Part shown: positions 1 to 11,771 of the stretch, one piece after another | Layout: every line of letters starts with the position of its first letter | How positions within the stretch are numbered: position 1 is the first letter of the stretch | Source: Phanerodontia chrysosporium | Lineage: Eukaryota; Basidiomycota; Agaricomycetes; Polyporales; Phanerochaetaceae | Assembly: GCA_001910725.1 (NCBI GenBank) | Contig: MJGA01000064.1 | Span: forward strand, 1-64,000 | Reading direction: 5' to 3' | DNA: 64,000 nucleotides | Translations under genes and position numbers: made by a program | Notes under the pieces: model-generated | Database searches by the model: none | What the model was told of the DNA's origin: nothing | The model's input: only the letters and a program-made list of their open reading frames with translations

Positions 1-1004
1 GCAATTACGAGGCAGACAACAGACTTACTGGGTCCGTCGGTTGGTAGCTTCTGGTCGGCAGTGATCAGCCTCATGTTAATTGCCCACTGCTTGTCCGGAT
101 GCTCTCGCAGCAGCTCCTCCACCATCTTCAGCCGTCTGGCGTATGGTGCTGACTTCTCCACAACTCGCACCGTGCGTCCGAACATGTGGAAGCTGCGCGT
201 CGTGGCGTTAACCATGCCGAGGATGCCGACGGAGAAGAGGAGGAGCAAGGCCAACAGCAGGCTGCCGATTGTAGACGAGTTTCCTGCTAGCGCTGCGGAG
301 CCGTACACCAAGAGTGTCCCGAACGCGACCGCGAAACTTTCCGCCTTTTCAGGCTCCCGCATCCACTGCCCCGCTGTCACGACCTTGATGTCGCCGATGC
401 GACCCTTCATACGGATCCAACGGTCCTGGCTGAGAAGGATGAGTAGGTCTCCGCCCTGTTCACCGCTCTCAGGCGCGCCCTTGAAGCCATTCTTGTCCTG
501 CCGCAACTTGATCACCACGACGTTCACGAAGCGCGCCATGATGAGCATGCCGAGGACGCCGACCGCCCACCAGTCGTGGATGAGGCACAGCAGCACGATG
601 GTGACGATGTTCGCGGCGATGCCTAGGAAGAAAAGCGACGTCGCGAGCGGCTCATTGCGCATGAGCATCCCGAAGAGGCCGCTGTAGCCCACATCGATGT
701 CTTTTGACACCTCCACGGTGGTGAGGCGCCCTGGTTCGCCGACGCCCTGCAGGTAGCTCACGGTCGCGGGGTTCTCGACGCGGAAGACGTAGCCATTGTG
801 CATCGCGCCCGTCTCAGGGTATTCGCCACCGTTGACCTGGGTCGCCTCTTGCTGACAATGGATGCCGGGCGCGACGAAAAGGACGTCCAAGAACGACGCG
901 CTGCCGACAAGTGCGGTCCGGCGGGCGATTGTGTCGAGGTCTGCGAGGGCGACGAGCCCCGCAGCGTCGAGCTGGATGCCCGCGATGGAGAGCTTGGTAA
1001 ACAT
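1..1004 (-). CDS. Multi-pass membrane protein, copy 1 (3' end outside window)
   Basis: The reverse strand is open from the ATG at 1004 to the window edge and encodes about 334 residues beginning MFTKLSIAGIQLDAAGL. It aligns along its whole length with the copies at 10520-11771 and 40287-41538. Shared blocks include RTALxGSASFLD, GEYPxTGAMH, RVENPATVS, KLRQDKxGFKG, LSQDRWxRM and ALAGNSSTxGSLLLALLLLF. At least four hydrophobic stretches can be seen: FLGIAANIVTIVLLCLI, the WWAVGVLGMLIMARF block, and a long pair around VYGSAALAGNSST. I do not recognise the family and assign no function. This copy is clearly more diverged than the other two are from each other. By analogy with copies 2 and 3, a short last exon should lie beyond position 1, and a 5' intron may precede the ATG. 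Confidence 0.75.
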   Translation of the reverse strand, partial: MFTKLSIAGIQLDAAGLVALADLDTIARRTALVGSASFLDVLFVAPGIHCQQEATQVNGGEYPETGAMHNGYVFRVENPATVSYLQGVGEPGRLTTVEVSKDIDVGYSGLFGMLMRNEPLATSLFFLGIAANIVTIVLLCLIHDWWAVGVLGMLIMARFVNVVVIKLRQDKNGFKGAPESGEQGGDLLILLSQDRWIRMKGRIGDIKVVTAGQWMREPEKAESFAVAFGTLLVYGSAALAGNSSTIGSLLLALLLLFSVGILGMVNATTRSFHMFGRTVRVVEKSAPYARRLKMVEELLREHPDKQWAINMRLITADQKLPTDGPSKSVVCLVI

Positions 1005-2882
1005 CGCGCGACTTGAGCAAGACTGGGGATTTCTCGCCTGCACTCAAGCGCATTGATTATATCGCGGCTTCGACAGCCGGCGCCAAGGATCATCATGCGC
1101 TGACACGGTTCCTTTCATTGATTCCCGAGGACCATCATCTGCCGGCATAAGCCTACTGCCGGAAGGTCACACATTCCCAGGGTGATCGGGACCCAAGCCC
1201 GGGACCCAACGAGACGCTCACAAAAGGTCGAGGCGCCCGCGACCCTTTTGGACCCATGAGGCACGTGACCTGAGCCGACCTTTCGACGAGCGGGCGGTGC
1301 CCACGCCGAAGCTGTCGTCTGTCGTCCGTCGCCTGTCGTCCGCCGTCCGTCGTCCATGATGTCCGTCCTCCATGTCCCATGTCCCTCAACAACACCAACA
1401 ACACCAGCTGCTCGCAAGCTGACTCGCTCACGCCACGCGAGACCCGAACCCCAGCCGTACTACTCGACGGCACTCTGGCCAGGGACTCTGACCGAGGCAC
1501 CACGATCGTCCCCCACGCGCACCTCTGGACCGCTGTACCACCCGTAAGAACATCGCGCACACGACTCACGCTCAGAGGTCTTCACACACTGAGGCCTTTG
1601 CCAACAGAACTGGTCTGAAGCCTTTGCGCGCACACCGCGCAGTATGACCCAGCCGGGAGAAGCGATTATCACGACGCTCACACCCCGTTCCCGCCCACCC
1701 GTCCCCGCATACCCGTTCCCGCATCCCTTGATGACCCCAGCAACACTATCCATTCTACTCTGCGCACTGCTTGCACTGGCAGTGCAGGTTGTTCTCCCAC
1801 GTGCACGTCTCATGCACATCCATATACTGGCACCCGCTTCTCGACGGTAGCGTCAATGCTCCAGCAGGAACGGCTCGAACGTCCCGGGACTCCTTCAACA
1901 GGAACGGCTCAAATTTCCGAGGAATCCTTCATCAGGAACGACTCGAGCAGCCTAGTTACAAAGCCTTCGCGGAGGGTGGGGGTGGGGCAGTCACGGTCAG
2001 GGCGGGGTCTCGCCCCGCATTGCTGCTAGTGCGTGGAATCGTTGCTGATTGCCCGTTCTGTATTTCTAACCTCTATAGCCCCAGCATCTTGCAGTGTGTG
2101 CCGCCTCACGCCGCTGTAGCCCCAACCCCTCGATGCCACCAGCATCTCGAGCCGCATCTGCACTGTTCACGGCTTGTGCTCACCGTAGGGGAAGTCGGGG
2201 AGCTTGACAGTGCTGCTCAGGGGCACCTGAGCGACGCTGCCACTGCAACATGAGCCGAGTACGCAGGCTTGTGGGCTCACCGCTGTACGCCCACCTGCGC
2301 GTCTGCGTACACTTCGGGGCAAGAACAAGCTGCTCCATGGGGCAGACACTGGCGAACATGGTCAACACGCAGGGTGACATGCTGCACTGCGGCCCGCGCA
2401 CCGACATGTACGTCTCGTCTTCATCATCAACTTCGACCATCCGCTTGTGCTGATGTACGGCTGGTTGCATGTTGATTCGGACCTCTACTGTTGCGTGGAG
2501 CCTGCCACCAGGGCATCTCAATGTTGGGCCCGCCAGAGGCTTGAATGACAGACAGCAAGAGGTAACCGATGAAGACGAAGGTTGGCAGATTGTTGTACAT
2601 ATCTTGCTATGTTGAGGCGCGGTGGATGTATCAATTTATTTCGCAGTATATATCAACTTGCATGCATTCACATGAAGTTCGGAAAACGTAGGGCTTGGAC
2701 GAACAGGTTCTCGGGGTGACTGTTTGATGGCACCTTCCTAGTTAAGACAGACGCTGGCGCCACAAAGCCTTCGCCGACAGGAAACCTCAAATCGGCCTGC
2801 AAATCGACGAGACAATAGAAGGCACCATATTATTACTCAAGCATGTAGCAGTGAACATAAAGGTGATTTATATAGAACAGAA
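1005..2882. other. Intergenic, no gene supported
   Basis: Short ORFs exist on both strands, but none has a recognisable motif or a convincing splice pattern. The stretch holds a GTC/GTCC-rich simple-sequence tract (about 1312-1390) and a degenerate 34-bp tandem repeat (1866-1955). It would contain the promoter of membrane copy 1 on the reverse strand and the 3' flank of the DDE-like gene. Confidence 0.6.
1866..1955. repeat. Degenerate ~34 bp tandem repeat, about 2.6 copies
   Basis: The unit starts CAGGAACGGCTC and recurs with spacing of about 34 bp at roughly 1866, 1900 and 1934. Each copy is followed by a CCxxGGxxTCCTTCA-like tail, and the third copy is cut short. No coding function was assigned. 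Confidence 0.7.
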
Positions 2883-5800
2883 TCAACCTGAGAGACAGTC
2901 AATACGGAGGTATTCCTTGGTAATGGTAGACAGATTGCCATCGGCGCCGCCGTCCTTGCCACCGGCTTGATCGTCACCGCCCTTTGCTGTCCTCCTCTCT
3001 ATATATGCCTCATAGGACTGACGATCAGAGACATGTACCTTGGGCCAAAGTTCGAAGAGAATCTTGCCGTCGTCCGTTACCTGCATGCGCTCCTTTAGTA
3101 GGTTGCAAAAATTCTGCATTTCGAGGTCGAGGTCGTCACGGCAGCGGTGCTCCAGGATCACCTCACGATAGGCAATCTGGACATGCTGCAGAAAAGGGAT
3201 GACGTGGAAATGGGCCTTGAAATTGGGATTGGTGAAAATTCCCTGCGGTTGCGGCCACGGGACCTTCCGACAGGCTGTAGCGGAGGCGCCATCTGAGCAT
3301 GTCGCCTTCTTGTGGTTCCCGGGCATGCCCTCGTCGTAAGGGTACATAATGGTCTTGCACCGCTGGCACACCATTGGTTTGCGCTTTGCCATTTAGTATT
3401 AGTGCACGAAATCATTACGGCTGGGTAGATAGGCACAAATGATCACTCACCGAACTCGCAGCCTTCTTCTTTCCATTCTTCTTGCTGGGCATGGGCTCGT
3501 CGTCACCTTCATCGCCTGTCACCGTGGGCATGTTTGTTGCTTTCCCGAGAGACACTTGGTGGCAGTGATACCGCCAGAATTGAGTCTTCCCTGACGACTT
3601 TGCTATTAAAACCAACGCAATGAGTGTCAAGGGTGCCGACGACGACATGACGAGAGAAACTCACAAACGTAGTCATTGTTGGCAACTCGGTTGATGACGA
3701 GAACCTCGATTTCGGACAGCTTCTCGATGAGAGCACGTGGGTGCTTTCGAGTCGTTGGCCGTCTGGGCGTAGCAGAGTCGTTGATGGCTGTGAGCTTCCG
3801 GTTGTACAGCTCCGTCTCCGAGATCCATGAGGTCGGTGACATCTTGAACGACGCCCACTTCCGGTCTGCCCTCAGAGACATGAAGAGAAAGAATTCGTGA
3901 CTCTCGCTGATGCGCAGAGAGGTTACGTTGAGGCCCGTGAACGAGTGAAGGAATGCTGCCGACCGTGAGAGGCCTGCCGTGGGCGGCAAGGCGACAGGTC
4001 GGCACAGCTCCAGGATCGTGCTCAGCAACACTGGTTCCTTGCGAACGCCAGCAGCCGATGTTGAGCTTGATTCGTTCTTCGTGAATGGTGCAAAGAAACT
4101 GTGCATGACCTGCGGCTTCGGGTTCTGTAAAACAGTCAGCGCTCCCGAAGTTGAAGCGCTGCCTGCGACGTTCGAGCGCACGTCAAACACCTGCATCGAG
4201 TGCGTCAGCGAGCACACTCACACCATAGCACCACGCTGGACATACCTTCACCGTAGTTGCTTCGTCTAACCGGCGTCTCTTCAGATTGCTTGTGTTCGAG
4301 CTGCTCAGGTCACGGGCATAGCATGACGGTCCAAGGGAGGTGACGCTAACTTGTGCTTCGTCCGATGGTATGCTTGATGCTTTACGCTTCACTGGAAGTA
4401 CTGCCATGTCACCCGACTGACTCGGAGATAGCGGCGGCGACAATGCCGACCCTGGCGCAGTCAGATCCTACATGTGCATAGTATCACGTCTGAGCAATTT
4501 ATCACCATGATATACAGTAAAACGTACCACAAAGCATATCTTGGTGACTTGTGCCGGTGTTGCGCAAAGTGGTGCAGCTTGCAATGATGCCTCTGGCGTA
4601 CTACTAGGCTCCGATGGCAAGTCGGCCTGTGTCCGATCAACGCCGTCCGAAGGCCCAGTGCTGCCGCTGGCTTCAAGCACGTCAACCGGCACTTGCTCAT
4701 CCTCTTGCGGATCTGGCAGGGCGGACAAACCATGGGACGGCTTCATGCAGAGGTCAGTGAATGCGCATGCTGGAGTAGGTGGGCTCTCACAGTTTCGATA
4801 GACCGTTCGGGCAACAAGGTGAGCTGCGGATCGATATCCATTTGGAGCAGGGCCTTCTTCAGCTCAAGCTCCTCAAGTGCTATGGCGTCTTGAGAGGACT
4901 CGTCTTCACTGGATTCTTCCTCGTCGAGAGACTCCTCCTTGATTGCGATTGCGTCGTTGAATGCCGATAGAGCGCTTGGTGAGAAGACCAGCCCGAACGC
5001 CTCGTCGCTCGGAACCTGATTAAGGGTGTCCGCCTCGCGCAAGCCATCGCCGGGCTTACGCGCCTTGCTGTTTGCAATGATGCCGTTCCACAAGGTGTTG
5101 GCACCATTGACAAGGCCGATGTGGTGTGAACCGAACGCAGATGCCGCAAACGGGCGCTTTGGGCGAAGGCTCTCAGAGCGGTGAACGAGTCGGAGGTTGC
5201 GCCGTAGAACGTGATCATGGCAAAGGTAGGTCATATTCTCGATGCCGGACGCATATGACCGCTGGAGGGAGTTCCATTCACGGTGCGTTCCCTCGACTCG
5301 GCTCCCGTCGGATGCAATGTCTTGACGTGTTCGCTCTAGGCAGCCTTTCGTGACATGCTTGAGCTGCTCTGCATGCGCCTGGGGTAAAGAACGCATCAAT
5401 AAAACGTATAACAATGTTGAATACTAGGTTTACCTTCGGTGCAGCTGCCGACCACACCCCCCCTCGAGCCGACCACTTGTCGTAGACAGCATGAAGCATG
5501 GTTGCTTGAGTCTCGCGGTTGCGGTACTTCGCAGGCATGTCCTTTGATGCACGTTGTTCTAGGATGCAATCGACGATCTCTCGGCCGACGTCTTTGTAGT
5601 GGGGGTTCCGAACGCCGTTCAGCACGGTGGCAAGATATCTGCGGGCTAAGATCAGTTGCCGTACAATAGATGATACAATTGAGAACGCACCTTTTCTTGA
5701 AGTGATACACGTCTAGCTTCACCTCCATGGAAGGCGCTGCGCGTTGTACGGCTGACCGCACGCTACAACACATGTCGCTGACGGCTGTTTCGGGGTCTGG

Positions 5801-7254
5801 AACGCCAAGCTGCCGGCATCGACGAACTAGCCCCTCGAGCATCTCTGACACCTCAGCACCAGCTTGAGACTGACAGAAGCGCTGTATAACGAGGTAATTT
5901 TTGAGTTCGTGTGCATTATCTGAGCTGGGTCAAGGACACATACCCAGGTGATGATCTCATTCTCCTCATTGATCGCACTGAGCAGCCCTCCCTTCATCGG
6001 GGCTATGCGGCTGCCTCTCTTGTCAACTACGACGGTGGCTTTCTTGGTTAGCTTGAAGGTGGCGTCCATAGAGAGGCAAATAACGGGCAGGGTGCGAAGG
6101 TACTGTTCGGACTCAGCTCGGCGCGTGCGAGTGCTGAACTCAGCGTATAGGTCCGAGATGAGATCGTCCGAGATAGTCTCGAGACCATACCCATCTGGAG
6201 CGTACGGGTCAGAGAATGGTTGGGGGAAGACGCTGTGGAGAACTTGAGCGTTCGAGTTGATGCGTGCGTCGAGATGGCGGTAGTACTCGAGCTTTGTCCT
6301 ATGATATTCCAAGAGATGTAGCTCTGCAAGATAATGTCAGTTCAAGACTAGATGCTGAACATGAGGATACGTACGCCTAACATGCTCAGCTAATCCAGCA
6401 GCGGTGGAGGATGGTCGGAGTTGAACGACCAGGTCGAAGAGCTCCCGCGTCACCGCACTCCGTTTGAAGAAGTGAGGCACGTCCCCTGTTTTTCGAGCAG
6501 TCAGTCACTGATATTGGTCAAACACTTGCTACGTACGAGGGATTCCCCAGTAGTGAGTGTTTTCCCAGAACTCGGGGCTCGTTGTTGCAAAGCAGTACTG
6601 AACACGGCCTCGGCGCTCGCCCTTCGACCGCTCTTCACACGCCTTGCACCTTATTTGGTAACCAAGCGCGGTCTCTTCCTGGCTCACTCCATGCACCTCG
6701 CGATGACCGTGTGCGGTCCAACCGTCCCAGGTAATTATCTTCGACTTGCACCCTGGACACCGCGCGAGCTCGGGAAAGTAGAACGGGTGAACTATGGTGA
6801 GTGGCTTGATATAGTAGTCACCGAGTTTGACGTCGGAGCCTTCTCCCCGTCGTCGGCGTGTGTGCAGATGCCTCGGAGGGGCGAAACGTGGTCCGAAGAT
6901 GGGTATGCGTAGGCTAAGAACAGACTGACCGCCTGATTTCACAATAGACTTCGCATTTCCGTGCACGCGAACCTCTTTCCAGAGGTAGTCGACATATTCG
7001 GCGACGCTTGCAGCCCACTCCAATTGCGGCTGCGAGATTGACTGGTGCGCTTTCTCTCTATGGTCCTTCCATGCGCTAACACGTTCTGCAACCTAGCGCG
7101 ATGACAAGCAGCAGTAGTAAGTGCCAATATCTGTGCGTATATTGTTATAATCACTCACACTACCCTTCCAGGACTTCTCCCACTTCGCCCGCTCGTTGAC
7201 CGGCTGAGCTTCGCGCAGGATGGCAAGAATGACTGCAGGCTCGAAGACGGACAT
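2883..7254 (-). CDS. DDE-transposase-like nuclear protein, 12 exons
   Basis: Twelve exons join with canonical borders and keep one frame of 1,246 codons: 7254-7159, 7092-6537, 6485-6375, 6323-5944, 5881-5691, 5638-5434, 5378-4791, 4740-4528, 4467-4246, 4190-3665, 3602-3451, 3383-2883. The N-terminal part has paired CxxC motifs (CPGC, CKAC) and a WxxHYWGIP block. The middle looks like an RNase H/DDE core: Asp in LSMDATFKL, Asp in AVSDMCCS, Glu in RVEGTHREW. Two basic clusters (PVKRKA, LKRRRLDE) look like nuclear localisation signals. The C-terminus carries CQRCKTIMYPYDEGMPG. It resembles a repeated Agaricomycete family with a DUF6729-type N-terminus (family name from memory). No terminal inverted repeats were seen beside it, so it may be a transposon lacking clear ends, a relic, or a host gene. 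The exon joined at 4740 uses an AAG acceptor. Confidence 0.65.
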
Positions 7255-7774
7255 GGTGAAAGACAAGAGGGTTGGATGATGATGCGGAACGATAGCGGCG
7301 GCGAACAGGGAGCTGCGGTATTCATACGGTGAGCGCATTTGCTTCCGCCGCCACTCTCCACACTGAAACGCCTTGGCTGCTAGACCTCGGCAAGCCGTCC
7401 GGCTCTTCTCGCAGTAAGACTGGCCGCCTCCAGACGTCGGCTTGCAGTTCCGTCACTCAGAGAGCCCGCCCGCCGCGCACCTTGTGCCTTGCGGCACAAA
7501 ATAGCTCACCGTGTGTATCCTCCCATTGGCTAGGTGCAACGGGCCCTATCCATACTTCACGTACCATCACATCCGATCGCTGCAACCGTGTAAGCGGTCC
7601 CGGTCGTGAGGGCGGGCTGAGATATCTTAGTTATATTACGCTACTAATACATGGACTTAATAAGTATTTGAATCTTTTCACACTGGATTGATATCTGCGT
7701 GCAATGGGGCAGGGATACAAGCTATATAAGTGAATTCATACGCCTCGTATAGCTGGATAATGTACATACATTTA
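7255..7774. other. Intergenic between two same-strand genes
   Basis: This is the upstream region of the DDE-like gene and the 3' flank of the next gene. It becomes AT-rich from about 7620. No gene or repeat was recognised. Confidence 0.5.
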
Positions 7775-8778
7775 TCATACTTCTTGAATGGATATGACCT
7801 TGGCCTCGACATGAGGAGTGAAGAGACTGTCAAGGTCAATTCCTAAGACGTTCTGAGTGAACCCATAGTATATCGGCTCTCTGTATTCCAGGTGAAAGGC
7901 GATGCAGACGGGCGTATTGTAAGGAATGTCTTCAGCATCGAGAATACGCCGTTCGCGACCAGTTGCGTCGGCGAACGGAAAGCCACGGCCATGCTGTCAA
8001 ACACCTAATCAGGGACGTAGAAACAGAGCAACCGCTTGACGCCACATACCGACGAACCATGGAATCGTACCATGGGCGGCTCACTCGCAGCTTGATCATC
8101 GGAGAGCAAACGTGACATGTCCAGAGGCCGCCCCGCGCGGTTGCTGATCCTTCGCAAGATGTTGATTGAGCGGTGCCATTCGGCAATGGCAGGGAAGTTG
8201 TTGCGCTTCTTGAGCCAAAAGTTGAAGCGCGTGGTTGTTGTCGCGGACGGCTCTTGCTCCGCCCACGGACTCGAATATCGTCCGCATCTCACCGAGACCC
8301 CCTCCCTGCAAACCTCGCCCATCAGATATAGTACGAGGGGCATGCGCTCTAGTACCAGAGCTGGTTCAACAGATAGGGGCGGGTTGAGCTCGATCAGGCA
8401 GTGGTAGATATGCTCAGCATGTTCGTCGGGCTTGAACGAGATGGTGCTGAGAGGATGCAACGTTAGAGCATCGAGAGAGAAGACTATAGCATCCCAAACT
8501 GGGCCGTCGACAGTGAGGGCAGCATTGTACGCCATGATGGACGTTGTTTTTGGCTCGAAACCTTCGCACACGCTGTCTGCTGACGCACTTATCAGCGGAA
8601 GCAAACAGAGGTCCCACTGCCTGCAGCACGCCAAATACACCGCACTACCTCATGAATTGATACATAGAATATACTTCACAACACCGATATGCAATGTACT
8701 TACACGGCGCACGCTCAATTGGAACGGGACAGAGGCGGAGGGTGGAGGCGGGACCGTAACGAGCAGGAACGAAGGCAT
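7775..8778 (-). CDS. Unrecognised protein, 286 aa, three exons
   Basis: Exons 8778-8704, 8616-8050 and 7993-7775 join in frame through an 87-nt intron (donor GTAAGT) and a 56-nt intron (donor GTATGT). The start is the ATG of MPSFLLVTVPPPPS; upstream in-frame sequence shows no better start. The protein has a proline-rich N-terminus, a central alpha/beta-looking region (SFKPDEHAEHIYHCLIEL) and a C-terminus ending SIQEV. No signal peptide, membrane span or known motif was found. It lies on the same strand as the DDE-like gene, 520 bp upstream of it. The exact phase agreement is the main evidence that it is a real gene. Function unknown. Confidence 0.6.
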
Positions 8779-9216
8779 ACATCGGCGTGGATACACAGCG
8801 ACGCACACATCGGTTGTGAAGCGTCGGACGCGAGATTCATGTGCCGATACAGATCCGCAATAGAGTATCGCGGATCTGTGGGTGCTCTTCACATCGGCGA
8901 TGATGAAGGCGCACCCGCGCGGGCGACGGTCTCTCGGAAAACCCTGGGCGGCGGGGCGGCGGACATCGCTTGGCGCCTTGACAGGTCATTTTTCGCGGCC
9001 TCCGGCGGATCGCCCTGGGAATGACCCATTTCTCCTACTGCCGCACCTCACGAACACGAGGCTTTCTTGGCTTGTTCTGTGTTTCAGAGTCGGCGCAGTC
9101 GTAATGCAATGCAGCTGCCGCCCTGTATCCTGAACGACAGTAGCACAGATATCGCCAATACAGCTTGGAATAACAGACTATGTTATACAGTGACTCGCAG
9201 AAATACATTCATGAGC
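8779..9216. other. Intergenic, no gene supported
   Basis: Moderately GC-rich sequence between the 286-aa gene and the fold-back element. The short ORFs here overlap one another on both strands and show no motifs. Confidence 0.5.
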
Positions 9217-9222
9217 CTCGGC
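9217..9222. repeat. Putative target-site duplication, left copy (CTCGGC)
   Basis: CTCGGC lies directly outside the left arm, and the same six bases lie directly outside the right arm at 10464-10469. This fits a 6-bp target-site duplication. Confidence 0.6.
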
Positions 9223-9601
9223 TACGGTAGGCGGGAAGGCCATGGATGAAATCACGAACTGATGGCTACCAAGCGCTTGGCACGCGCGTGGGCGCTTCCG
9301 GTGCACCTCTCCTGCCTCCCGCCCTCAGATCATCTGTGCGAGTGTTTGTATATACTGAGTCATTCTGCATTTATATGACCATCTGCCATGGGGTGGTATA
9401 GGCTCAAATTCCAAGATCGGGGCTGCGACCAGACGGGCGCTTATTGCACACATTGGCGCCTGTGTCCGCTTTTGCAGCAGACAGTACTGCAGGATTCAGA
9501 AAGTGATTGAATCTGCTATAGCCGTTTACAAAACGGTGGTCTGGTCTGGTTTTTTTTTCGATTATGGGCGGGGTTCCCACCCGGCTGATGCCCGGCCCTG
9601 G
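9223..9601 (+). repeat. Element A, left inverted arm
   Basis: Inverted partner of 10083-10463. Differences are few: a poly-T length change, TTTACAAAACGG against TTTATAAAACGG, and single substitutions near the inner end. Confidence 0.85.
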
Positions 9602-10082
9602 ACACCCGGGGACACCGCGGGTTCCAGCGCTTTCGCACTTGGCAACCCGACCATTTCCCATTCGGGCATGCCAGTGGCGGCGTCCTTGAACACGTCGGGG
9701 GCGAGGAACGCCATGAGTCTCCTCCCATTCCAAGTTACACTGTCGATACATCTCTGAATATTTTACGTATCAGCCTGCCCTCATAGCTGGGGCGACGTAG
9801 AGTGATGACCACCATGGCGACCAACCCCGGGGAGCCGGGACGGTGAGCATAAAAGGCGGGATGGCGAGGGCGCCAGTTTTGGACCCCCATGCGACGGACC
9901 TCACAGACGCGACACCTGCCTTTTGAGGCGCGCAACACCCCCAAACGCGACGCAATGGCTGAACAGGCGGGACAAGGTCTCTTACAGCAGCTGTATATGA
10001 TATGTACACCGAGAAAGCGAACATAATAACAAATGTATACACAACTTTGAGCAGGAGGAAGTGAAGAAGCCACATACCGGTG

Positions 10083-10463
10083 CCAGGGCCGGGCATCAGC
10101 CGGGTGAGAACCCCGCCCATAATCGAAAAAAAAAAAACAGACCAGACCACCGTTTTATAAACGGCTATAGCAGATTCAATCACTTTCTGAATCCTGCAGT
10201 GCTGTCTGCTGCAAAAGCGGACACAGGCGCCAATGTGTGCAATAAGCGCCCGTCTGGTCGCAGCCCCGATCTTGGAATTTGAGCCTATACCACCCCATGG
10301 CAGATGGTCATATAAATGCAGAATGACTCAGTATATACAAACACTCGCACAGATGATCTGAGGGCGGGAGGCGGGAGAGGTGCACCGGAAGCGCCCACGC
10401 GCGTGCCAAGCGCTTGGTAGCCATCAGTTCGTGATTTCATCCATGGCCTTCCCGCCTACCGTA
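10083..10463 (-). repeat. Element A, right inverted arm
   Basis: Reverse complement of 9223-9601. The arms could pair into a very long hairpin with a loop of roughly 480 nt. Confidence 0.85.
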
Positions 10464-10469
10464 CTCGGC
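10464..10469. repeat. Putative target-site duplication, right copy (CTCGGC)
   Basis: Directly adjoins the outer end of the right arm and matches 9217-9222. Confidence 0.6.
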
Positions 10470-10519
10470 ACTCGAAAGCCTAGAGAGAAATGGGGAGAAA
10501 TATGCAGAGCGATGCGAAA

Positions 10520-11771
10520 TCAGGGTATATCGGTGGGCAGATCTTGGGCGATATTCATACTCTCGTGGTTTTCATCGGCACTACCCCCTAAGCCCTGCTC
10601 CAAGTTGCTCCCATTGTTGAGGCCGAGTTGCAGCCCCATGGGTGCCGGTTGTGAAGCTATTAACGAGCTGTCTGGGGGAATCGTCATCCTGGTATGCGGC
10701 TCGCGGTTGACAAGTGTTTGCATCGCATAGCCCAAATCTAGAACCGTGAATCAGCGAAGCCTTGTCTGTGTGTTACATAGTAAACGTACCACGTTTATCT
10801 ATGCTTGCAGTAGCAAGCTCTGACTCGGTGATTAGAGACATGCGCAATGCCCACTCTGCATTGCCCGTATCCTGGATCATATGCTTGACCATGTCTAACC
10901 TACGCCCATACTTCTTAGATGGGCCGGTGACGGTGACGACGCGGCCAAACATGTGCAACGACCGCGTCAAAGCATTGGCGAGGCCTAGGACACCTGCGCC
11001 GAACAGCAGGAGTAGAGCCAGCAGCAAGCTACCGACGGTGGAGGAGTTTCCTGCCAGCGCAGCAGAGCCGTAGACCAGGAGCGTGCCGAAACTCACAGCA
11101 AAGCTCTCGATGGTCTCCGGCTCCCTCAGCCACTGCCCTGCCGTCACCTCCTTGATATCATCAACCAGACCTTGCATGCGCACCCAGCGGTCCTGGCTGA
11201 GAATGATCAGCAGGTCACCCATAATGTCGCCTTCTTTCTTGCCCTTGAAGCCGTGCTTGTCTTGGCGTAGCTTGATGACGGAGACATTGAGAAGGCGGGA
11301 GAGCACGAGCATGCCCAGCACGCCCAATGCCCACCAGTCGCGGATGACGCCGAGAAGAACGGTGACCACGATTCCCGCAGCGAGGCCAACGCAGAAGAGC
11401 ACCGACGCCCAGAACTCTGTGCGAAAGAGCTCGCCAAAGAGCCCGGTGATGCCCACTCTGACTTCGGGCGAGACGTGGACCGTGGTGAGGTGTCCGGGCT
11501 TGCCAACGCCCTGAAGGAAGCTCACGGTTGCAGGGTTCTCGACGCGGAAGACCCAGCCGCTGTGCATCGCGCCAGTGAGTGGGTACTCTCCGCCATTGAT
11601 TTCCGAGGCTGATTGCTGGCAATGTATGCCGGGCGCGAGAAAGAGGATGTCGAGGAAGGATGCGCTTCCAGTGAGGGCCGTGCGTCTCGCGATGGTCTTC
11701 AAGTCGGCGAGCGCTACCAAGCCTGCTGCGTCAAGGCGAAGGCCTGGTCCAATGGACCACTGGTGGAACAT
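10520..11771 (-). CDS. Multi-pass membrane protein, copy 2 (complete, 399 aa)
   Basis: Exons 11771-10790 and 10737-10520 join across a 52-nt intron (donor GTACGT, acceptor TAG) and give 399 codons. The start is ATG in MFHQWSIGPG. The ATG directly follows a CAG acceptor at 11772, so a 48-nt intron (11772-11819) probably lies in the 5' leader. Hydrophobic segments lie near residues 114-137 (SVLFCVGLAAGIVVTVLLG), 141-158, and a double segment around residues 210-260. The last exon encodes a soluble tail with GYAMQTLVNREP and an acidic end. The gene is very close to copy 3, implying recent duplication or gene conversion. Function is unknown. It starts 56 bp from element A's right arm at its 3' side and lies near a ZZ-HET gene. 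Confidence 0.8.

Larger units (their letters stand above)
9223..10463. mobile_element. Non-autonomous fold-back element A with ~380 bp inverted arms
   Basis: Arms 9223-9601 and 10083-10463 are near-identical inverted repeats with outer ends TACGGTAGG and CCTACCGTA. Between them is about 480 bp without a convincing ORF. The same core (inner arm CGATTATGGGCGG plus a central block with CGACACCTGCCTTT and CAGCAGCTGTATATG) recurs in element B at 45487-46315, so this is a family. In A the arms continue about 300 bp beyond the point that forms the end of B. No transposase is encoded, so it would move only with help from elsewhere. A long-arm MITE or fold-back element is the best description; the superfamily is unknown. 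Confidence 0.8.

Noticed and set aside
1153..1569. 138-codon reverse ORF upstream of membrane copy 1
   Set aside because: It runs through a GTCC-rich simple-sequence tract, has no motifs, and overlaps forward ORFs.
9541..9558. T-run as a retrotransposon poly-A tail
   Set aside because: It occurs at mirrored positions in both arms of elements A and B, so it is an internal part of an inverted-repeat element.
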